From the NCBI GenBank assembly GCA_013044075.1, contig JABEVG010000092.1:1-36950 (forward strand): DNA of 36,950 nt, in the 5' to 3' direction. This stretch comes from Gallionella sp. GTDB lineage: Bacteria > Pseudomonadota > Gammaproteobacteria > Burkholderiales > Gallionellaceae. Shown here one piece after another: positions 1 to 8,684 of this stretch. The translations under genes were made by a program, and so were the position numbers. Below the pieces are notes generated by a model. That model did not search any database. It was given only the letters and a program-made list of their open reading frames with translations, and was not told the DNA's origin. Position 1 is the first letter of the stretch, and each line of letters begins with the position of its first letter.

Positions 1-876
1 GAAATTGCGCGTGATGGGATGCGGTGTGTAGCTCGCGCCGATGGACCAGGTGGCGGGCGCGCGCATCTCGGTGGCGGCGGGGTCGATGACGGTGCCGGGC
101 GTGAGTACCAGATCGAGCTTCTCGGCGAGGCGTTCCAGACCGTGCAACGGTTCGGCATCGATGAGCCACAGCAGATTGCCGCCCCTGTCCACATAGCGCA
201 GTAACTTGTCCACTTCGCCGGGCAACAGATCGGCTTGCGGCTGGGTAATGACCAGCGTGCTGACGTTGTTCGGTACTTCCTGCGCCAGAGCCAGATTCAG
301 CGCGCCCAATTGATAGCCGTTCTGTTTGAGCTTCGCGCCGAACGGCACGCCGAGGTCGAAGTTGGCACCGCCCTCGAGACTGCGTTCGCCATGCCCGCTC
401 AGATACATCACCCGTTCCGATTTGGTGTGGGCCAGACGCAGCAAGGTGCTGGAGACCTGCTGTTCGTTGATCTGCGTCAGGTGCTCGGCGCGTCCGGCGT
501 ATTCGATGATCATTTCGCCGTTCATCTGGATGCGCGCTTCGCGGGCTTTTTCCGGTTCTTTTTCCGGGTCGATGAAGACCAGATGGATGTCGGGTTTGTA
601 GCGTTGATACAGCGACAGGAAATCGCGGATGATCTTGCGCACATCGCCCAGACGCGCGTCCTGTTCGGTCGCGTACACGGTGATGTTGACCGGCCCGACC
701 AGTTGTTTGAGCACGTCCACACTGCTGGCGGCCAGACTGTTGCTGGCGGTATAGGTCACATCGCGTTGCACATGATGACGTGTGGCCAAATAACTCAACC
801 CGCCCGCCGTGCCGCATAGCACCAGGACAAACAGGACATTGCGCAACGCGGCATGGTTGATGATTTTCTTCAGCAT
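1..876 (-). CDS. GldG-like ABC transporter auxiliary protein (partial, C-terminus off the window)
   Basis: The reading frame starts at the ATG complementary to 874-876 and stays open for 292 codons to the window edge, so the C-terminus is missing. The protein begins MLKKIINHAALRN and has one hydrophobic segment at about residues 14-30, followed by a long soluble, presumably periplasmic, region. It contains LSGHGER and, further on, GGNLLWLIDAEP, a pattern typical of the GldG/ABC_transp_aux family. It starts 3 bases after the stop of the permease gene, so it is the third gene of an ATPase-permease-GldG operon. In Bacteroidetes the GldAFG proteins are linked to gliding; proteobacterial homologues are generally uncharacterised exporters, often followed by a DUF4340 gene, which would lie outside this window. 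Family assignment is by motif recognition; the substrate is unknown. Confidence 0.8.
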   Translation of the reverse strand, partial: MLKKIINHAALRNVLFVLVLCGTAGGLSYLATRHHVQRDVTYTASNSLAASSVDVLKQLVGPVNITVYATEQDARLGDVRKIIRDFLSLYQRYKPDIHLVFIDPEKEPEKAREARIQMNGEMIIEYAGRAEHLTQINEQQVSSTLLRLAHTKSERVMYLSGHGERSLEGGANFDLGVPFGAKLKQNGYQLGALNLALAQEVPNNVSTLVITQPQADLLPGEVDKLLRYVDRGGNLLWLIDAEPLHGLERLAEKLDLVLTPGTVIDPAATEMRAPATWSIGASYTPHPITRNF

Positions 877-879
877 GGC

Positions 880-1623
880 TTATCCGTAAACGCGGTTGTT
901 GTTCAGACGCTTCATGGCCAGCAGCAGGAACACGGCACTGAACAGCACAAAATAAGCGGCATCGCCGCTGTCCAGCAACCCGTAGTTGAAATTCTGGAAA
1001 TGATTAAGCGGCGAAAGTTGATGCCAGGGCGAATCCAGCGCGCTGCTTCCGATGTCGGCCAGCCACAAACCCAGCAACACCGCCAGCGCGCCGATCGCGG
1101 CGATGATGGGTTGACTGGTGAGTGCGGAGATGTACAGGCCGAGCGCGGCATAGCAGGCACTCAACAGCACCAGTCCCAGCACATTGCTCCACAGCAGACC
1201 GTGATCGAGCGATGTACCCAGTTGCAGGGTGTAGAGCATCATCGGCGTGGTCGCCATCAGCACCATCAGGAACAACATCAGGCCGAAGAACTTTCCCAGC
1301 ACGATCTGCGCGCTGGACAAAGGCGACGAGAGCAGCAAGGTGAGCGTCTGGTTGCGGCGTTCTTCGGCGATCAAACGCATGGTAAACATCGGCACCAGCA
1401 TCATCAGCAACAGCGCGATCACATTGAACAAGGGGGCTGCGATGCTGGCGGTCACACCGGGCGCGTTGGCAACTTGCGCGAGCTGCGGTTGGATCTCCAG
1501 GAACGCATCCAGCCGCGCCAGAAAGAACCAGGCGAAGATGAATTGCAGCACGGCCAGCACGAACCAGGTGGACGGCATGGAAAACAGCGAGCGCAGTTCG
1601 CGCAGGGCGAGGAGCCGAATCAT
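880..1623 (-). CDS. ABC-2 type permease, GldF-like
   Basis: This is a 247-residue integral membrane protein with about six hydrophobic segments, including residues near 17-35, 65-85, 110-130, 145-165, 175-190 and the C-terminal segment LFSAVFLLLAM. The stretch RLIAEERRNQTLTLLLSSPLS is the conserved cytoplasmic element of ABC-2 permeases of the GldF/NosY type. Its start overlaps the stop of the upstream ATPase gene by 4 bases (ATGA), which implies translational coupling, and the GldG-like gene follows 3 bases downstream. It should form the membrane channel of the exporter energised by the ATPase encoded next to it. The substrate cannot be inferred from the sequence. Confidence 0.85.
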   Translation of the reverse strand: MIRLLALRELRSLFSMPSTWFVLAVLQFIFAWFFLARLDAFLEIQPQLAQVANAPGVTASIAAPLFNVIALLLMMLVPMFTMRLIAEERRNQTLTLLLSSPLSSAQIVLGKFFGLMLFLMVLMATTPMMLYTLQLGTSLDHGLLWSNVLGLVLLSACYAALGLYISALTSQPIIAAIGALAVLLGLWLADIGSSALDSPWHQLSPLNHFQNFNYGLLDSGDAAYFVLFSAVFLLLAMKRLNNNRVYG

Positions 1624-2624
1624 TTATTTACTCCTTCAACGGTTCGTGCCGCGACGGACTCGGTACGAGCGACATCTTTGATGTCCGTGGACTGTTCATC
1701 GGTGATCTTCACGAACACGTCTTCCAGTCTGGCTTGCAACGGGGTGAGTTGTTCCAGCTGCCAGCCGTGTTGCGCGGCCAGCGTGAGCAGTTCGGCACTG
1801 GGGTTGTGTTCGGTTGTGTGCAACACGCGGAATTGTCGTTCGCTTAATTGTTCGACATGGGTCACCCCGATGATGTCCTGCAAGGCACTCAACGCGGGCG
1901 GGTTGCGCAGGCTGACGGTGAAACCGGACACCTGACCGTATTGCTGCATGCGCGCGCTGGTGTCGCCGTAGATAAGCTTGCCGTGCTGCATGATCTCCAC
2001 GCGGTCGCAGATGCTCTCCACCTCGCCCAGCAGATGCGTGGACAGGATCACGCTGTGCCGGTTGCCCAGCTCGCGGATCAGCGCGCGTATCTCGCGTATC
2101 TGCGTCGGGTCGAGACCCACCGTCGGCTCGTCCAGAATGATCACGGCGGGCTGATGGATGATGGCTTGCGCGATGCCGACGCGCTGCTGATAACCCTTCG
2201 ACAGCGTGCCGATCAACTTCTTGCTTTTGTCCGTCAAGCCGCAGCGTTGCAGGGCCAAAGCCAGTGCGGCCGGCACGTCGGCGGACTGCATGCCGCGTAA
2301 TCTGGCGGCGAAGACCAGATAATCGCGCACCGTGAGTTCGCGATACAGCGGCGGGGTCTCCGGCAGATAACCGATGTGCGCCTTGGCCTGGGTGGGGTGG
2401 CGCAGCAAGTCGATGCCGCATATTTCTATCGATCCGCTATCCGGCAGCAGACATCCCGTGAGCATCTGCATGGTGGTGCTCTTGCCCGCACCGTTGTGTC
2501 CCAGCAAGCCCAACACCTCGCCGCGCTTTAATTGCAGCGAGACATCGTGAATGACGGGTTGGTTGCCAAAGCTGCGGGTGAGCTTGCGCGCAGTAAGAGT
2601 GAGATCAGGAGTGGCGTTAGGCAA
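1620..2624 (-). CDS. ABC transporter ATP-binding protein, GldA-like
   Basis: This 334-residue ATPase is the first gene of the exporter operon. Walker A GHNGAGKST is at residues 42-50, the signature LSKGY at 141-145, Walker B and its catalytic Glu in VIILDEP at 161-167, and the H-loop His at 197. After the nucleotide-binding domain there is a C-terminal extension of about 100 residues ending in LEDVFVKIT, typical of ABC-2 (CcmA/GldA-type) ATPases. The ATG at 2622-2624 is the first good start. The gene overlaps the permease by 4 bases. It powers transport by the permease encoded at 880-1623; what is moved is unknown. Confidence 0.9.
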   Translation of the reverse strand: MPNATPDLTLTARKLTRSFGNQPVIHDVSLQLKRGEVLGLLGHNGAGKSTTMQMLTGCLLPDSGSIEICGIDLLRHPTQAKAHIGYLPETPPLYRELTVRDYLVFAARLRGMQSADVPAALALALQRCGLTDKSKKLIGTLSKGYQQRVGIAQAIIHQPAVIILDEPTVGLDPTQIREIRALIRELGNRHSVILSTHLLGEVESICDRVEIMQHGKLIYGDTSARMQQYGQVSGFTVSLRNPPALSALQDIIGVTHVEQLSERQFRVLHTTEHNPSAELLTLAAQHGWQLEQLTPLQARLEDVFVKITDEQSTDIKDVARTESVAARTVEGVNK

Positions 2625-2654
2625 AGTGTGTGACTCGTGGTTGGAAGTGCGCTA

Positions 2655-2684
2655 AATATAACCGAATATCCGCTGCGGCATCAA
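2655..2684 (-). promoter_or_regulatory. Candidate sigma70 promoter for the ABC exporter operon
   Basis: On the minus strand, a -35-like TTGATG (2684-2679) and a -10-like TATATT (2660-2655) are separated by 18 bases and lie 30 bases upstream of the ATPase start. The match is moderate and rests only on the hexamers and spacing. Confidence 0.3.
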
Positions 2685-2735
2685 AAAACCAAATTGACAA
2701 GTCCGGGATGATTTTCAGATGGCACTAACGAGGCC

Positions 2736-5639
2736 CTAAATCAGCCGCTCCTGCACAGGCATCCCATTCATTCGTACTCGTGCGAATTTCAACAATTCCA
2801 CCATGCCGGCTGCCTTGTCGCGCCATTCGTAAAATTGCGTTTCACCCAGCAACACGTAATGCCAATCGCGCCCCATGCGATCACCAGCTTGCAGCGTGTT
2901 GACCCGCTCGCACCATGCGGCGGCGGATTTTAATTTGCGCTGCACGTTGGCGGTGCGCACGTCTTTTTGTGCCTTGGTTTCCACCAGAAAAATCTCCGTT
3001 TCTGTCTTGACCAAAAAGTCCGGCGAGTACATCGCGGGCAGTCCATCGTCCTTGAGATAACGCAGGCGACAAAAGCCGTGTTTGGTCTCGTTGATTTTGC
3101 AGAACGCCTGCACCAGCGCATCTTTTTGCGCCCACTCCATAAAGGCTTTTTCCAGTCCGCCATTGCGCGAGGGAAATGGCTGTCGCTCGTAAATACATTT
3201 GCGCGTCGGGATGGAAAACTCATCGCGCATCGGCAGTTTTTCGACTTCCGACAAATGCCGTTGCGCCACTTCAAATCCGCTGATTTGCTCCGATTCTTCC
3301 GCGCGTAAAATCGCTTCGGCAAATACCTTGATGATGTGTTGCAGCAATGGGTCGAGCAGCAGCAACCGCCAATTTTCGTCTATCAGCGGATTGAATTTTT
3401 CGCCGAATAATTGTGATCGGATATACGTGTCCAGTGCTTGCACCAAGCCCACGGTATGAATTTGCAAATAGGGAAACTTCGCCACGCCGCCGCCGCTTTT
3501 TCCGGTGAGCGGCTGATTCAACACTTGCGACAAACGCGCCGTCATGCGGCTCAGATACTCGTTGTAACCCGTTGCCGTCATCACGCCGCCCTGCACGCGG
3601 TAATCACCGAAGCGTGTGCCGGATTGCACATCGTGCGAGGCGAACACATCGCCTTTCCCCAGCATCTCTTTGAGCTGTTGCTGTGTGTAGCTGCTGAACT
3701 TTGCGATGCCTTCCACCGCCACATTCAGCACGCTCAACTCTTCGTCGTCCTCGCTCAAAATAAACGGAATCGCGAAATCGTATTCCTGATAATTTTCGAC
3801 CAAGCCCACCGAAACCAAATCGCCGATGCTGCTGCCACTGTCTTCACCGCCGTCTATTCCAACCAAGCCTTCTTGCATCAGCTCGTCGTAGAACGATTGA
3901 AAAGCGGGATGCTCAATGACGGACAGCACATCTATCATGCTGTTTGGCTCTTGACCGTTGTGGATGCGCGTGCGGTTTTCTTCTTTGATGTCGCTGTACT
4001 CGTGGTCGCGCCACATCAGCCGCAAGCCGCGTCCGATCGTCTGCTCGAGCAAAATCTGTGCGCCCGTAGTGCGCAGCGGCACGATGACGCAGATGTTGGA
4101 TACGTCAAACCCTTCGCGCAGCATCAGCACGCTGACCAGCACACGCGGCGTTTGATGCTTGTCCACATCGAACAATCGCTCGCGCACTTTTGCCCATTCG
4201 TCCGGTTTCAGCTCGCCTTTTTTACTGCTGTCGATTGCCATCACCTCATCGGCGTGCAGCCCTTCATCCATCAAGAATTGCGCGACCAGCGGCGACACGG
4301 TGGTGTCCTCGCACACCACCATCATTTTTGGGTAACGCTGCGGTGCGATGCGCGCAAAATCCGCCTCCAATTTTTTCAGCTTCGACAGCCCGGCGCGCAG
4401 CATCACGCGCTGCCCCTCCGCCAATATCGGGTTGCCTTCTGCATCGCGCTCGGCCTTGAACTCCAGCGGCAATGCACCGATTTCTTTGCGCTTGTCCAGC
4501 ACCAGCGATTTCACCAAACCTTGACGCATTGCCGCCTTCAAATCGAAGTCCACCGCGATATGCGGGAAGTACGCCTTGCGCGTTTTCGCGCCTGTGCCGA
4601 TCTGGTTGTATGGCGTGGCGGAAAAGTCCAATTGCAGAAAGCGCGCACCTTTGCTCTCGGCGATACGGCTCAAACTCTTTTGCCATTCGACTTCTGTTTG
4701 CTCGCCTTCTTTTTTCAATTCGTGAATGTGGTGTGCCTCGTCGTTCACCACCATCAAGTCGGGCAAGTCAGCGAGAAAATCCAGCACCCCACCGCGTGCA
4801 TAACGTCGGTCTAAAACTTCCAGCGCATTGCCCGTCGCCCGCCCCGGAGTTAATGGCAACAAGGCATTCAATACTTTGATTGGATCAATGTCCGCACCCG
4901 GCGTTGCAATAGCCTCTTCCTCGTCCAGCTCCTCCCCTTCTGCCACCAAAGAATGCCAATTGGTGATGGCAATCAAACCGCCGCTGGTCGCTTGATTGCC
5001 GATAGCTTCTTTGTTGCACACATTGGTTTGCACAAAGCGGAATACCGTGTCGCGGTGAAATTCGGGAATAAACAAATCGGCATATTGGGTCATGTCGGAA
5101 GTCGCAAAATCTCGCTCACCGTTTTTCAGCTTGCCGCTAAAGGCATCCAGCAAACGGTCATACACAATCAAACCGGGCGCGACCAGCAAAAAGTTTTTGG
5201 TGAAGCGTTTGTCGTTAGGTTCGGCGAGTTTGTTCAACAACTGCCACACCAGCAGGGCTTGCAGCACCCACGTCTTGCCTGTGCCTGTTGCCATTTTCAA
5301 ACAGTATTTCGGGTGGCGATGTTTGGCTTGGTCAACTTCCAGCAAGCGACCGCCTGCCAGTAAATCTTCAGGTGCAACTTGCTCATACAGCCCGCGCAAA
5401 CTGGTGACCCCCAACACCTCATGGGCATAAATCACATTCAGAATCGCCTGCCGCTGCCCCACGTGAAAATTAAAACTGCGCATCGCGCAGTAGTCCGCCT
5501 GAAACCACCACTTCAACAATTCCGCCGTGGTGGGGGTGACTAAATCGAGCAGATCGGCAACGCCGTCTTCAAGGCCGATACACACGGCATTGGTCTTGGC
5601 GGTCAGTCCGGCGGCTAGGGGCAAGGGTGAGTTTTTCAT
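2736..5639 (-). CDS. res: Type III restriction enzyme, Res (helicase-endonuclease) subunit
   Basis: This 967-residue protein is the ATP-dependent translocase and nuclease of a type III restriction-modification system. Walker A ATGTGKT is at residues 117-123 and the DEAH box at 300-303. The helicase C-terminal region includes [16 protein letters not shown]. Near the C-terminus, [19 protein letters not shown] gives a PD-(D/E)xK nuclease signature, with likely catalytic residues Asp874, Glu887 and Lys889. Its ATG overlaps the mod stop codon (ATGA), so expression is coupled to the methyltransferase. The reading frame is intact with no repeat insertions, in contrast to mod. The recognition sequence is set by Mod and cannot be read here. 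Confidence 0.9.
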   Translation of the reverse strand: MKNSPLPLAAGLTAKTNAVCIGLEDGVADLLDLVTPTTAELLKWWFQADYCAMRSFNFHVGQRQAILNVIYAHEVLGVTSLRGLYEQVAPEDLLAGGRLLEVDQAKHRHPKYCLKMATGTGKTWVLQALLVWQLLNKLAEPNDKRFTKNFLLVAPGLIVYDRLLDAFSGKLKNGERDFATSDMTQYADLFIPEFHRDTVFRFVQTNVCNKEAIGNQATSGGLIAITNWHSLVAEGEELDEEEAIATPGADIDPIKVLNALLPLTPGRATGNALEVLDRRYARGGVLDFLADLPDLMVVNDEAHHIHELKKEGEQTEVEWQKSLSRIAESKGARFLQLDFSATPYNQIGTGAKTRKAYFPHIAVDFDLKAAMRQGLVKSLVLDKRKEIGALPLEFKAERDAEGNPILAEGQRVMLRAGLSKLKKLEADFARIAPQRYPKMMVVCEDTTVSPLVAQFLMDEGLHADEVMAIDSSKKGELKPDEWAKVRERLFDVDKHQTPRVLVSVLMLREGFDVSNICVIVPLRTTGAQILLEQTIGRGLRLMWRDHEYSDIKEENRTRIHNGQEPNSMIDVLSVIEHPAFQSFYDELMQEGLVGIDGGEDSGSSIGDLVSVGLVENYQEYDFAIPFILSEDDEELSVLNVAVEGIAKFSSYTQQQLKEMLGKGDVFASHDVQSGTRFGDYRVQGGVMTATGYNEYLSRMTARLSQVLNQPLTGKSGGGVAKFPYLQIHTVGLVQALDTYIRSQLFGEKFNPLIDENWRLLLLDPLLQHIIKVFAEAILRAEESEQISGFEVAQRHLSEVEKLPMRDEFSIPTRKCIYERQPFPSRNGGLEKAFMEWAQKDALVQAFCKINETKHGFCRLRYLKDDGLPAMYSPDFLVKTETEIFLVETKAQKDVRTANVQRKLKSAAAWCERVNTLQAGDRMGRDWHYVLLGETQFYEWRDKAAGMVELLKFARVRMNGMPVQERLI

Positions 5640-8059
5640 GCCACCTCCTGCATTACTTCAGACTCAAAGCCAAACACATCCACCGCCCGCACGCACACGC
5701 GGCGCACCCCCGCCAGCGCAGGCACACTCAACACCGCACGGGTCACGCAGCGCAAAGCATCTTCATCATTCGCGGTGTTGCCGCGATAGTCCTGCCACAC
5801 CGAGCGGAACGTCACGCCGTCGTAAGCTGGGTCAACCGCCCAATACTCAATTAGCGCCAACGGTTCGTGGTTAATCACCTGCTGCAACTTGATGCGATTG
5901 GCTTCATCCAGATTGATGGCATCGGGGGATAGCAGCACATAGTTGTCCAGCTCCACCGTGAGCGTTTCGCTCCCCTCGTCATCTCCGCGCCCCACACTTT
6001 CGTCATTCCCGCGCAGGCGGGAATCCAGCGGGTTTATCAAAAGGGCATCTAGGTTTTGTTCCCCGCTTTGCGGGGAGTTGGTTTGATTATCTGGATTCCC
6101 GCCTGCGCGGGAATGACGGCTACGCATCACAGGCTTCACCGTCAGATATTGCAGCGTGGAAAAACGTATCTCCTTGCGCAGTTTGTCCAGCGCGCCTTTC
6201 TTTTTCAGCCTGTCCAGCAAGTCGGGCGGTATCACCAGCACTTCCAGTTGACCATCGTTCAGCGCTTGCAAATCATGCCCAATCGCGGGGTCGAAATTCC
6301 AACCCAACACCAGCACTTTGTCCCAACCGCCCAGCAAGGTATCACGCAAGGCGATGGCTTTTTTCAGCGTGGCAAGCCCCGTCATCTTGGCGGGCGAATC
6401 CACCAGCACCAACACCTTCCCCCCTCGCCCTTCGGGAGAGGGCTGGGGTGAGGGAGCACTTGAGGGAGCACTTTGTGTACGCGGCAAATACCCCAGATTG
6501 CGATTCGGATTGTCTTCTGCCGCCAGCGGCAACGCGCCGTAAAGCTGCAACACAATCTGCGACAAATCGCCCACTTTGAATTTGCGCCCCAGCGTGGTCT
6601 TGGCACTTTCCACTTGGTAATCGCCGATGGCTTGATACAAAAACGGCTGCGCGTTTTGGTCGATGAGACGTTTGCGCATCACCATGCAGGCGGGCTTGCC
6701 GAGGTCTGTGGTGATCCAGCGACGACCCAGCTTTTCCGCCACCGCAGCTGTCGTGCCGGAGCCGCCGAAGAAATCGGCGACGACGCCGTTTTCGGGGCAT
6801 GAGGCGCGAATAACGCGGCTGAGGAGTTTCTCTGGTTTCTGAGTGTCGTAACTTGTTTTTTCTTTTTGACCCTTCGACAGGTTAATGATGTCGATCCAGT
6901 TTGAGCCAATTGAAAATGCAGCTTCATCTAAATAGTATTTTTTGTAATCACGACCGCTGGAGGATGTGTAAATCAAATTCTCTAACCGCATACGCTCTAT
7001 TGAAGTTTTTGAATAATCGCCAAGTGTCACTTTTTTGAATGCTCGTCCATCGGGGTCTTTATAAATATATTCGCGAAGTTGAGTGTTAGTCAGTTCTTCT
7101 TTGTATAGTTGAGAAAAAAATGTTTTTTCTGTTTTTCCAAAAAACATCAAATGATCGTTTTCTCTCGACCACTGTTTTGACGTACCTTTCGCACCTTTTC
7201 CTGCTGAATCTCTCAGCCAAATAATTTCATTCCTAAAATTTTCTTTCCCAAAAATTTCATCCATCACAATCTTGACGTAATGCCCGACATGCCAATCCAG
7301 ATGCACATAGATCGAACCGCTGTCGCTCAATAGCTCGCGCATCAAAATCAAGCGCGGGGTAATCATCGCCAGATAAGAAGCCGTGCCGTCGCTCCAGGTG
7401 TCGGAGTAGGCGAACTGTTCGATGACGGTGGGCTTTTGTTCCAGCTCCATGCTGCTACTTCCCCCTTTAACAAAGGGGGAGAGCTCGCGAGGGGGCAGAG
7501 GGGGATTTTCGCCCGCTGAAATCCCCCCTAGCCCCCCTTTTGCAAAGGGGGGAGCAATGGCGGGGAGGATCACCTTGGTGCGGTAGTCGGCTTTGGAATC
7601 GAACGGCGGGTCGATGTAAATCAAATCCACTTTGCCGCGCAAGCTGGGCGTGTGTTCGTCGCCCGCCAGCATTGCCGCGATCGCCAGCAAGTTGTCGCCG
7701 TAGATGAGGCGGTTGCTCCACGCACTTTCCAATCCGTCATTCCCGCGCAGGCGGGAATCCAGTGTGTTTGTCGAAAGGGCATCTGGGTTTTGTTCCCCGC
7801 TTTGCGGGGAGTTGCTTTGATTGTCTGGATGGCCGTCCCTCGAAACTTCGCCATACTGGCTCGTTTTCCCGCCTGCGCGGGAATGACGGGCGGGTTGGCG
7901 CAGCAAATCTTTTTGTACCGCGTCTTTGGCAGGGAACACCATCTCGCGGGTTTGCAGAGTGACGCGGTGGCGACTTTCCAGATTTTCTAAAACACGTTCG
8001 GCTTCTTTGCGGGCATTGCTGACGATTTCGGGGAGTTGTTCGAGTAGCGTTTTTGACAT
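5636..8059 (-). CDS. mod: Type III DNA methyltransferase (Mod), with four in-frame repeat insertions
   Basis: This is an 807-residue beta-class N6-adenine/N4-cytosine methyltransferase. Motif IV DPPF is at residues 150-153 and the AdoMet motif [10 protein letters not shown] at 429-437, in that order. The target-recognition region lies between them, at about 275-415. Four stretches read as translated repeats rather than enzyme sequence: residues about 58-108, 167-200, 528-547 and 648-688. Removing them leaves roughly 660 residues, nearer the usual Mod length. The catalytic motifs are not interrupted; insertion 167-200 falls in the loop soon after motif IV. The DNA for the target-recognition part (about 6830-7270) is much richer in A+T than its surroundings; 7081-7140 has 17 G/C in 60. 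Mod is first in a mod-res operon and divergent from an XRE regulator. Whether the invaded enzyme is active is open. Confidence 0.85.
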   Translation of the reverse strand: MSKTLLEQLPEIVSNARKEAERVLENLESRHRVTLQTREMVFPAKDAVQKDLLRQPARHSRAGGKTSQYGEVSRDGHPDNQSNSPQSGEQNPDALSTNTLDSRLRGNDGLESAWSNRLIYGDNLLAIAAMLAGDEHTPSLRGKVDLIYIDPPFDSKADYRTKVILPAIAPPFAKGGLGGISAGENPPLPPRELSPFVKGGSSSMELEQKPTVIEQFAYSDTWSDGTASYLAMITPRLILMRELLSDSGSIYVHLDWHVGHYVKIVMDEIFGKENFRNEIIWLRDSAGKGAKGTSKQWSRENDHLMFFGKTEKTFFSQLYKEELTNTQLREYIYKDPDGRAFKKVTLGDYSKTSIERMRLENLIYTSSSGRDYKKYYLDEAAFSIGSNWIDIINLSKGQKEKTSYDTQKPEKLLSRVIRASCPENGVVADFFGGSGTTAAVAEKLGRRWITTDLGKPACMVMRKRLIDQNAQPFLYQAIGDYQVESAKTTLGRKFKVGDLSQIVLQLYGALPLAAEDNPNRNLGYLPRTQSAPSSAPSPQPSPEGRGGKVLVLVDSPAKMTGLATLKKAIALRDTLLGGWDKVLVLGWNFDPAIGHDLQALNDGQLEVLVIPPDLLDRLKKKGALDKLRKEIRFSTLQYLTVKPVMRSRHSRAGGNPDNQTNSPQSGEQNLDALLINPLDSRLRGNDESVGRGDDEGSETLTVELDNYVLLSPDAINLDEANRIKLQQVINHEPLALIEYWAVDPAYDGVTFRSVWQDYRGNTANDEDALRCVTRAVLSVPALAGVRRVCVRAVDVFGFESEVMQEVA
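6002..6117. repeat. NIME-like element with dRS3-type ends, copy in the 3' part of mod
   Basis: This 116-bp element has perfect 27-bp terminal inverted repeats (6002-6028 and 6091-6117). Each end contains a palindrome of the form ATTCCC-N8-GGGAAT, the consensus known as dRS3 in Neisseria. The core contains a second hairpin, CCCCGC-TTT-GCGGGG, at 6061-6075. The element is read through in frame by mod, giving the residues HSRAGGNP...DSRLRGND. No target-site duplication is obvious. Confidence 0.8.
6418..6473. repeat. REP-like hairpin in mod plus a 12-bp tandem duplication
   Basis: A GC-rich hairpin (CCCCTCGCCC-TTC-GGGAGAGGG) followed by GGGGTGAGGG is a common proteobacterial extragenic repeat that translates here as [10 protein letters not shown]. 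It is followed directly by two copies of GAGGGAGCACTT (6450-6461 and 6462-6473), which add the repeated residues SAPS to Mod. A related repeat lies at 36793-36831. Confidence 0.6.
7458..7555. repeat. Paired TCCCCCTTT/AAAGGGGGA palindromes inserted in mod
   Basis: Two palindromes flank a GC-rich core: TCCCCCTTT-aac-AAAGGGGGA (7460-7480) and CCCCCCTTT-tgc-AAAGGGGGG (7532-7552). The segment is translated in frame as a loop ([11 protein letters not shown]...LSPFVKGGS) right after methyltransferase motif IV. It resembles abundant intergenic repeats of other proteobacteria and is unlike methyltransferase sequence. Confidence 0.65.
7736..7887. repeat. NIME-like element with dRS3-type ends, copy in the 5' part of mod
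   Basis: This is a second copy of the element at 6002-6117, in the same orientation. It is 152 bp because 36 extra bases (7831-7866) interrupt it next to the right-hand dRS3-like palindrome. The left 27-bp end (7736-7762) is identical to that of the other copy. The extra 36 bp add 12 residues to Mod and keep the frame. Confidence 0.75.
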
Positions 8060-8158
8060 CGTAGTTAGTTACGTAATTTGCGCAACTAATAGTCTATCTT
8101 ATGACTAGACTTTGATGTGGGTTACGTCGTGACTATTGCAACTCAGTAACGTAACCGG
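8060..8158. promoter_or_regulatory. Divergent mod/XRE control region with inverted repeats
   Basis: The 99-bp gap between mod (minus) and the XRE regulator (plus) is AT-rich and full of symmetry. TTAGTT (8065-8070) pairs with AACTAA (8084-8089). TAGTC (8090-8094) pairs with GACTA (8103-8107). The word GTTACGT occurs at 8068-8074 and 8121-8127, and inverted at 8149-8155. This arrangement suggests operators for the neighbouring HTH protein and two back-to-back promoters. I cannot place the promoters with confidence. Confidence 0.5.
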
Positions 8159-8590
8159 ATGAAAACTCCACAACAGAAATTTGCCGAACGGTTGCGCGCT
8201 GCAATAGAGAAGGCAGGCTATAGAGCGGAAGCTGCCGTGTTAGAGCGGGAGTTTAATCAACGTCATTACGGCAAGGGAGTTACGTTGCACGGCGTGAACA
8301 AATGGCTCAAGGGGCAATCGCTTCCACGCTTGGACAAGATTGAGACTTTGGCGAAATGGTTACGTATTCCGCCCGAGGAATTGACCTTCGGCTTGGCGAT
8401 CAAGCAGCAGATTAAAGAAGATCGCGCCCGCTGGGACGACGGCATCGGCTTTCAGGAGCGCGAAGTGTTCGAGGCGTTTCTGGCTTTGCCCGCGCCGCAG
8501 CGCAAGATCGTGCGCGAGGTGATCCAAACTTTCGCCAAGGCGTTTCCTGCCGAAGTGGTTACGAAACATCATCCCTCCAAAAAACCTTAA
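8159..8590 (+). CDS. XRE-family (Cro/CI-type) HTH regulator next to the type III R-M system
   Basis: This is a 143-residue protein. Residues about 8-75 form a lambda-repressor-like helix-turn-helix domain: QKFAERLRAAIEKAGY, then GVTLHGVNKWLKGQSLPRLDKIETLAKWLRI as the recognition part, then PPEEL. The C-terminal half is helical, with LPAPQRKIVREVIQTFAKAF and no recognisable ligand domain. It is divergent from mod across a 99-bp region rich in inverted repeats, so the simplest reading is a controller of the R-M operon and of itself. Controllers of this kind are well known for type II systems (C proteins) but are less usual for type III. The ATG at 8159 is the only good start. The regulatory role is inferred from position. 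Confidence 0.75.
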   Translation: MKTPQQKFAERLRAAIEKAGYRAEAAVLEREFNQRHYGKGVTLHGVNKWLKGQSLPRLDKIETLAKWLRIPPEELTFGLAIKQQIKEDRARWDDGIGFQEREVFEAFLALPAPQRKIVREVIQTFAKAFPAEVVTKHHPSKKP

Positions 8591-8627
8591 GACCAGACTG
8601 CTCCTCAGCCATTCGTGCCGGACATCG

Positions 8628-8648
8628 TCCCGCAGCGGGAGGCTTTTT
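8628..8648 (+). terminator. Possible weak terminator after the XRE gene
   Basis: A short stem TCCCG-CAG-CGGGA (8628-8640) is followed by GGCTTTTT. The stem is only 5 bp with a 3-base loop, so this is tentative. Confidence 0.3.
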
Positions 8649-8684
8649 GCTAAGATGTGCGCCCGCGTCGAAACTCCCATCGTT

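Noticed and set aside
2694-2699. A perfect TTGACA on the plus strand considered as a promoter.
   Set aside because: There is no plus-strand gene downstream; both neighbouring genes are on the minus strand.
3438-4814. A 458-codon open frame on the plus strand opposite res.
   Set aside because: It is the antisense shadow of a gene with clear helicase and nuclease motifs, and its translation is His/Gln/Ala-rich without any recognisable domain.
7114-7128. A7 followed by T6 in mod considered as a phase-variation tract.
   Set aside because: The homopolymers are short and lie in a generally AT-rich segment; no longer simple repeat of the kind seen in phase-variable mod genes is present.
6002-7887. 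Repeated palindromes in mod considered as a CRISPR array or as integron-type sites.
   Set aside because: Only two copies about 1.7 kb apart, no regular spacers, and each copy is itself a symmetrical element with inverted ends.
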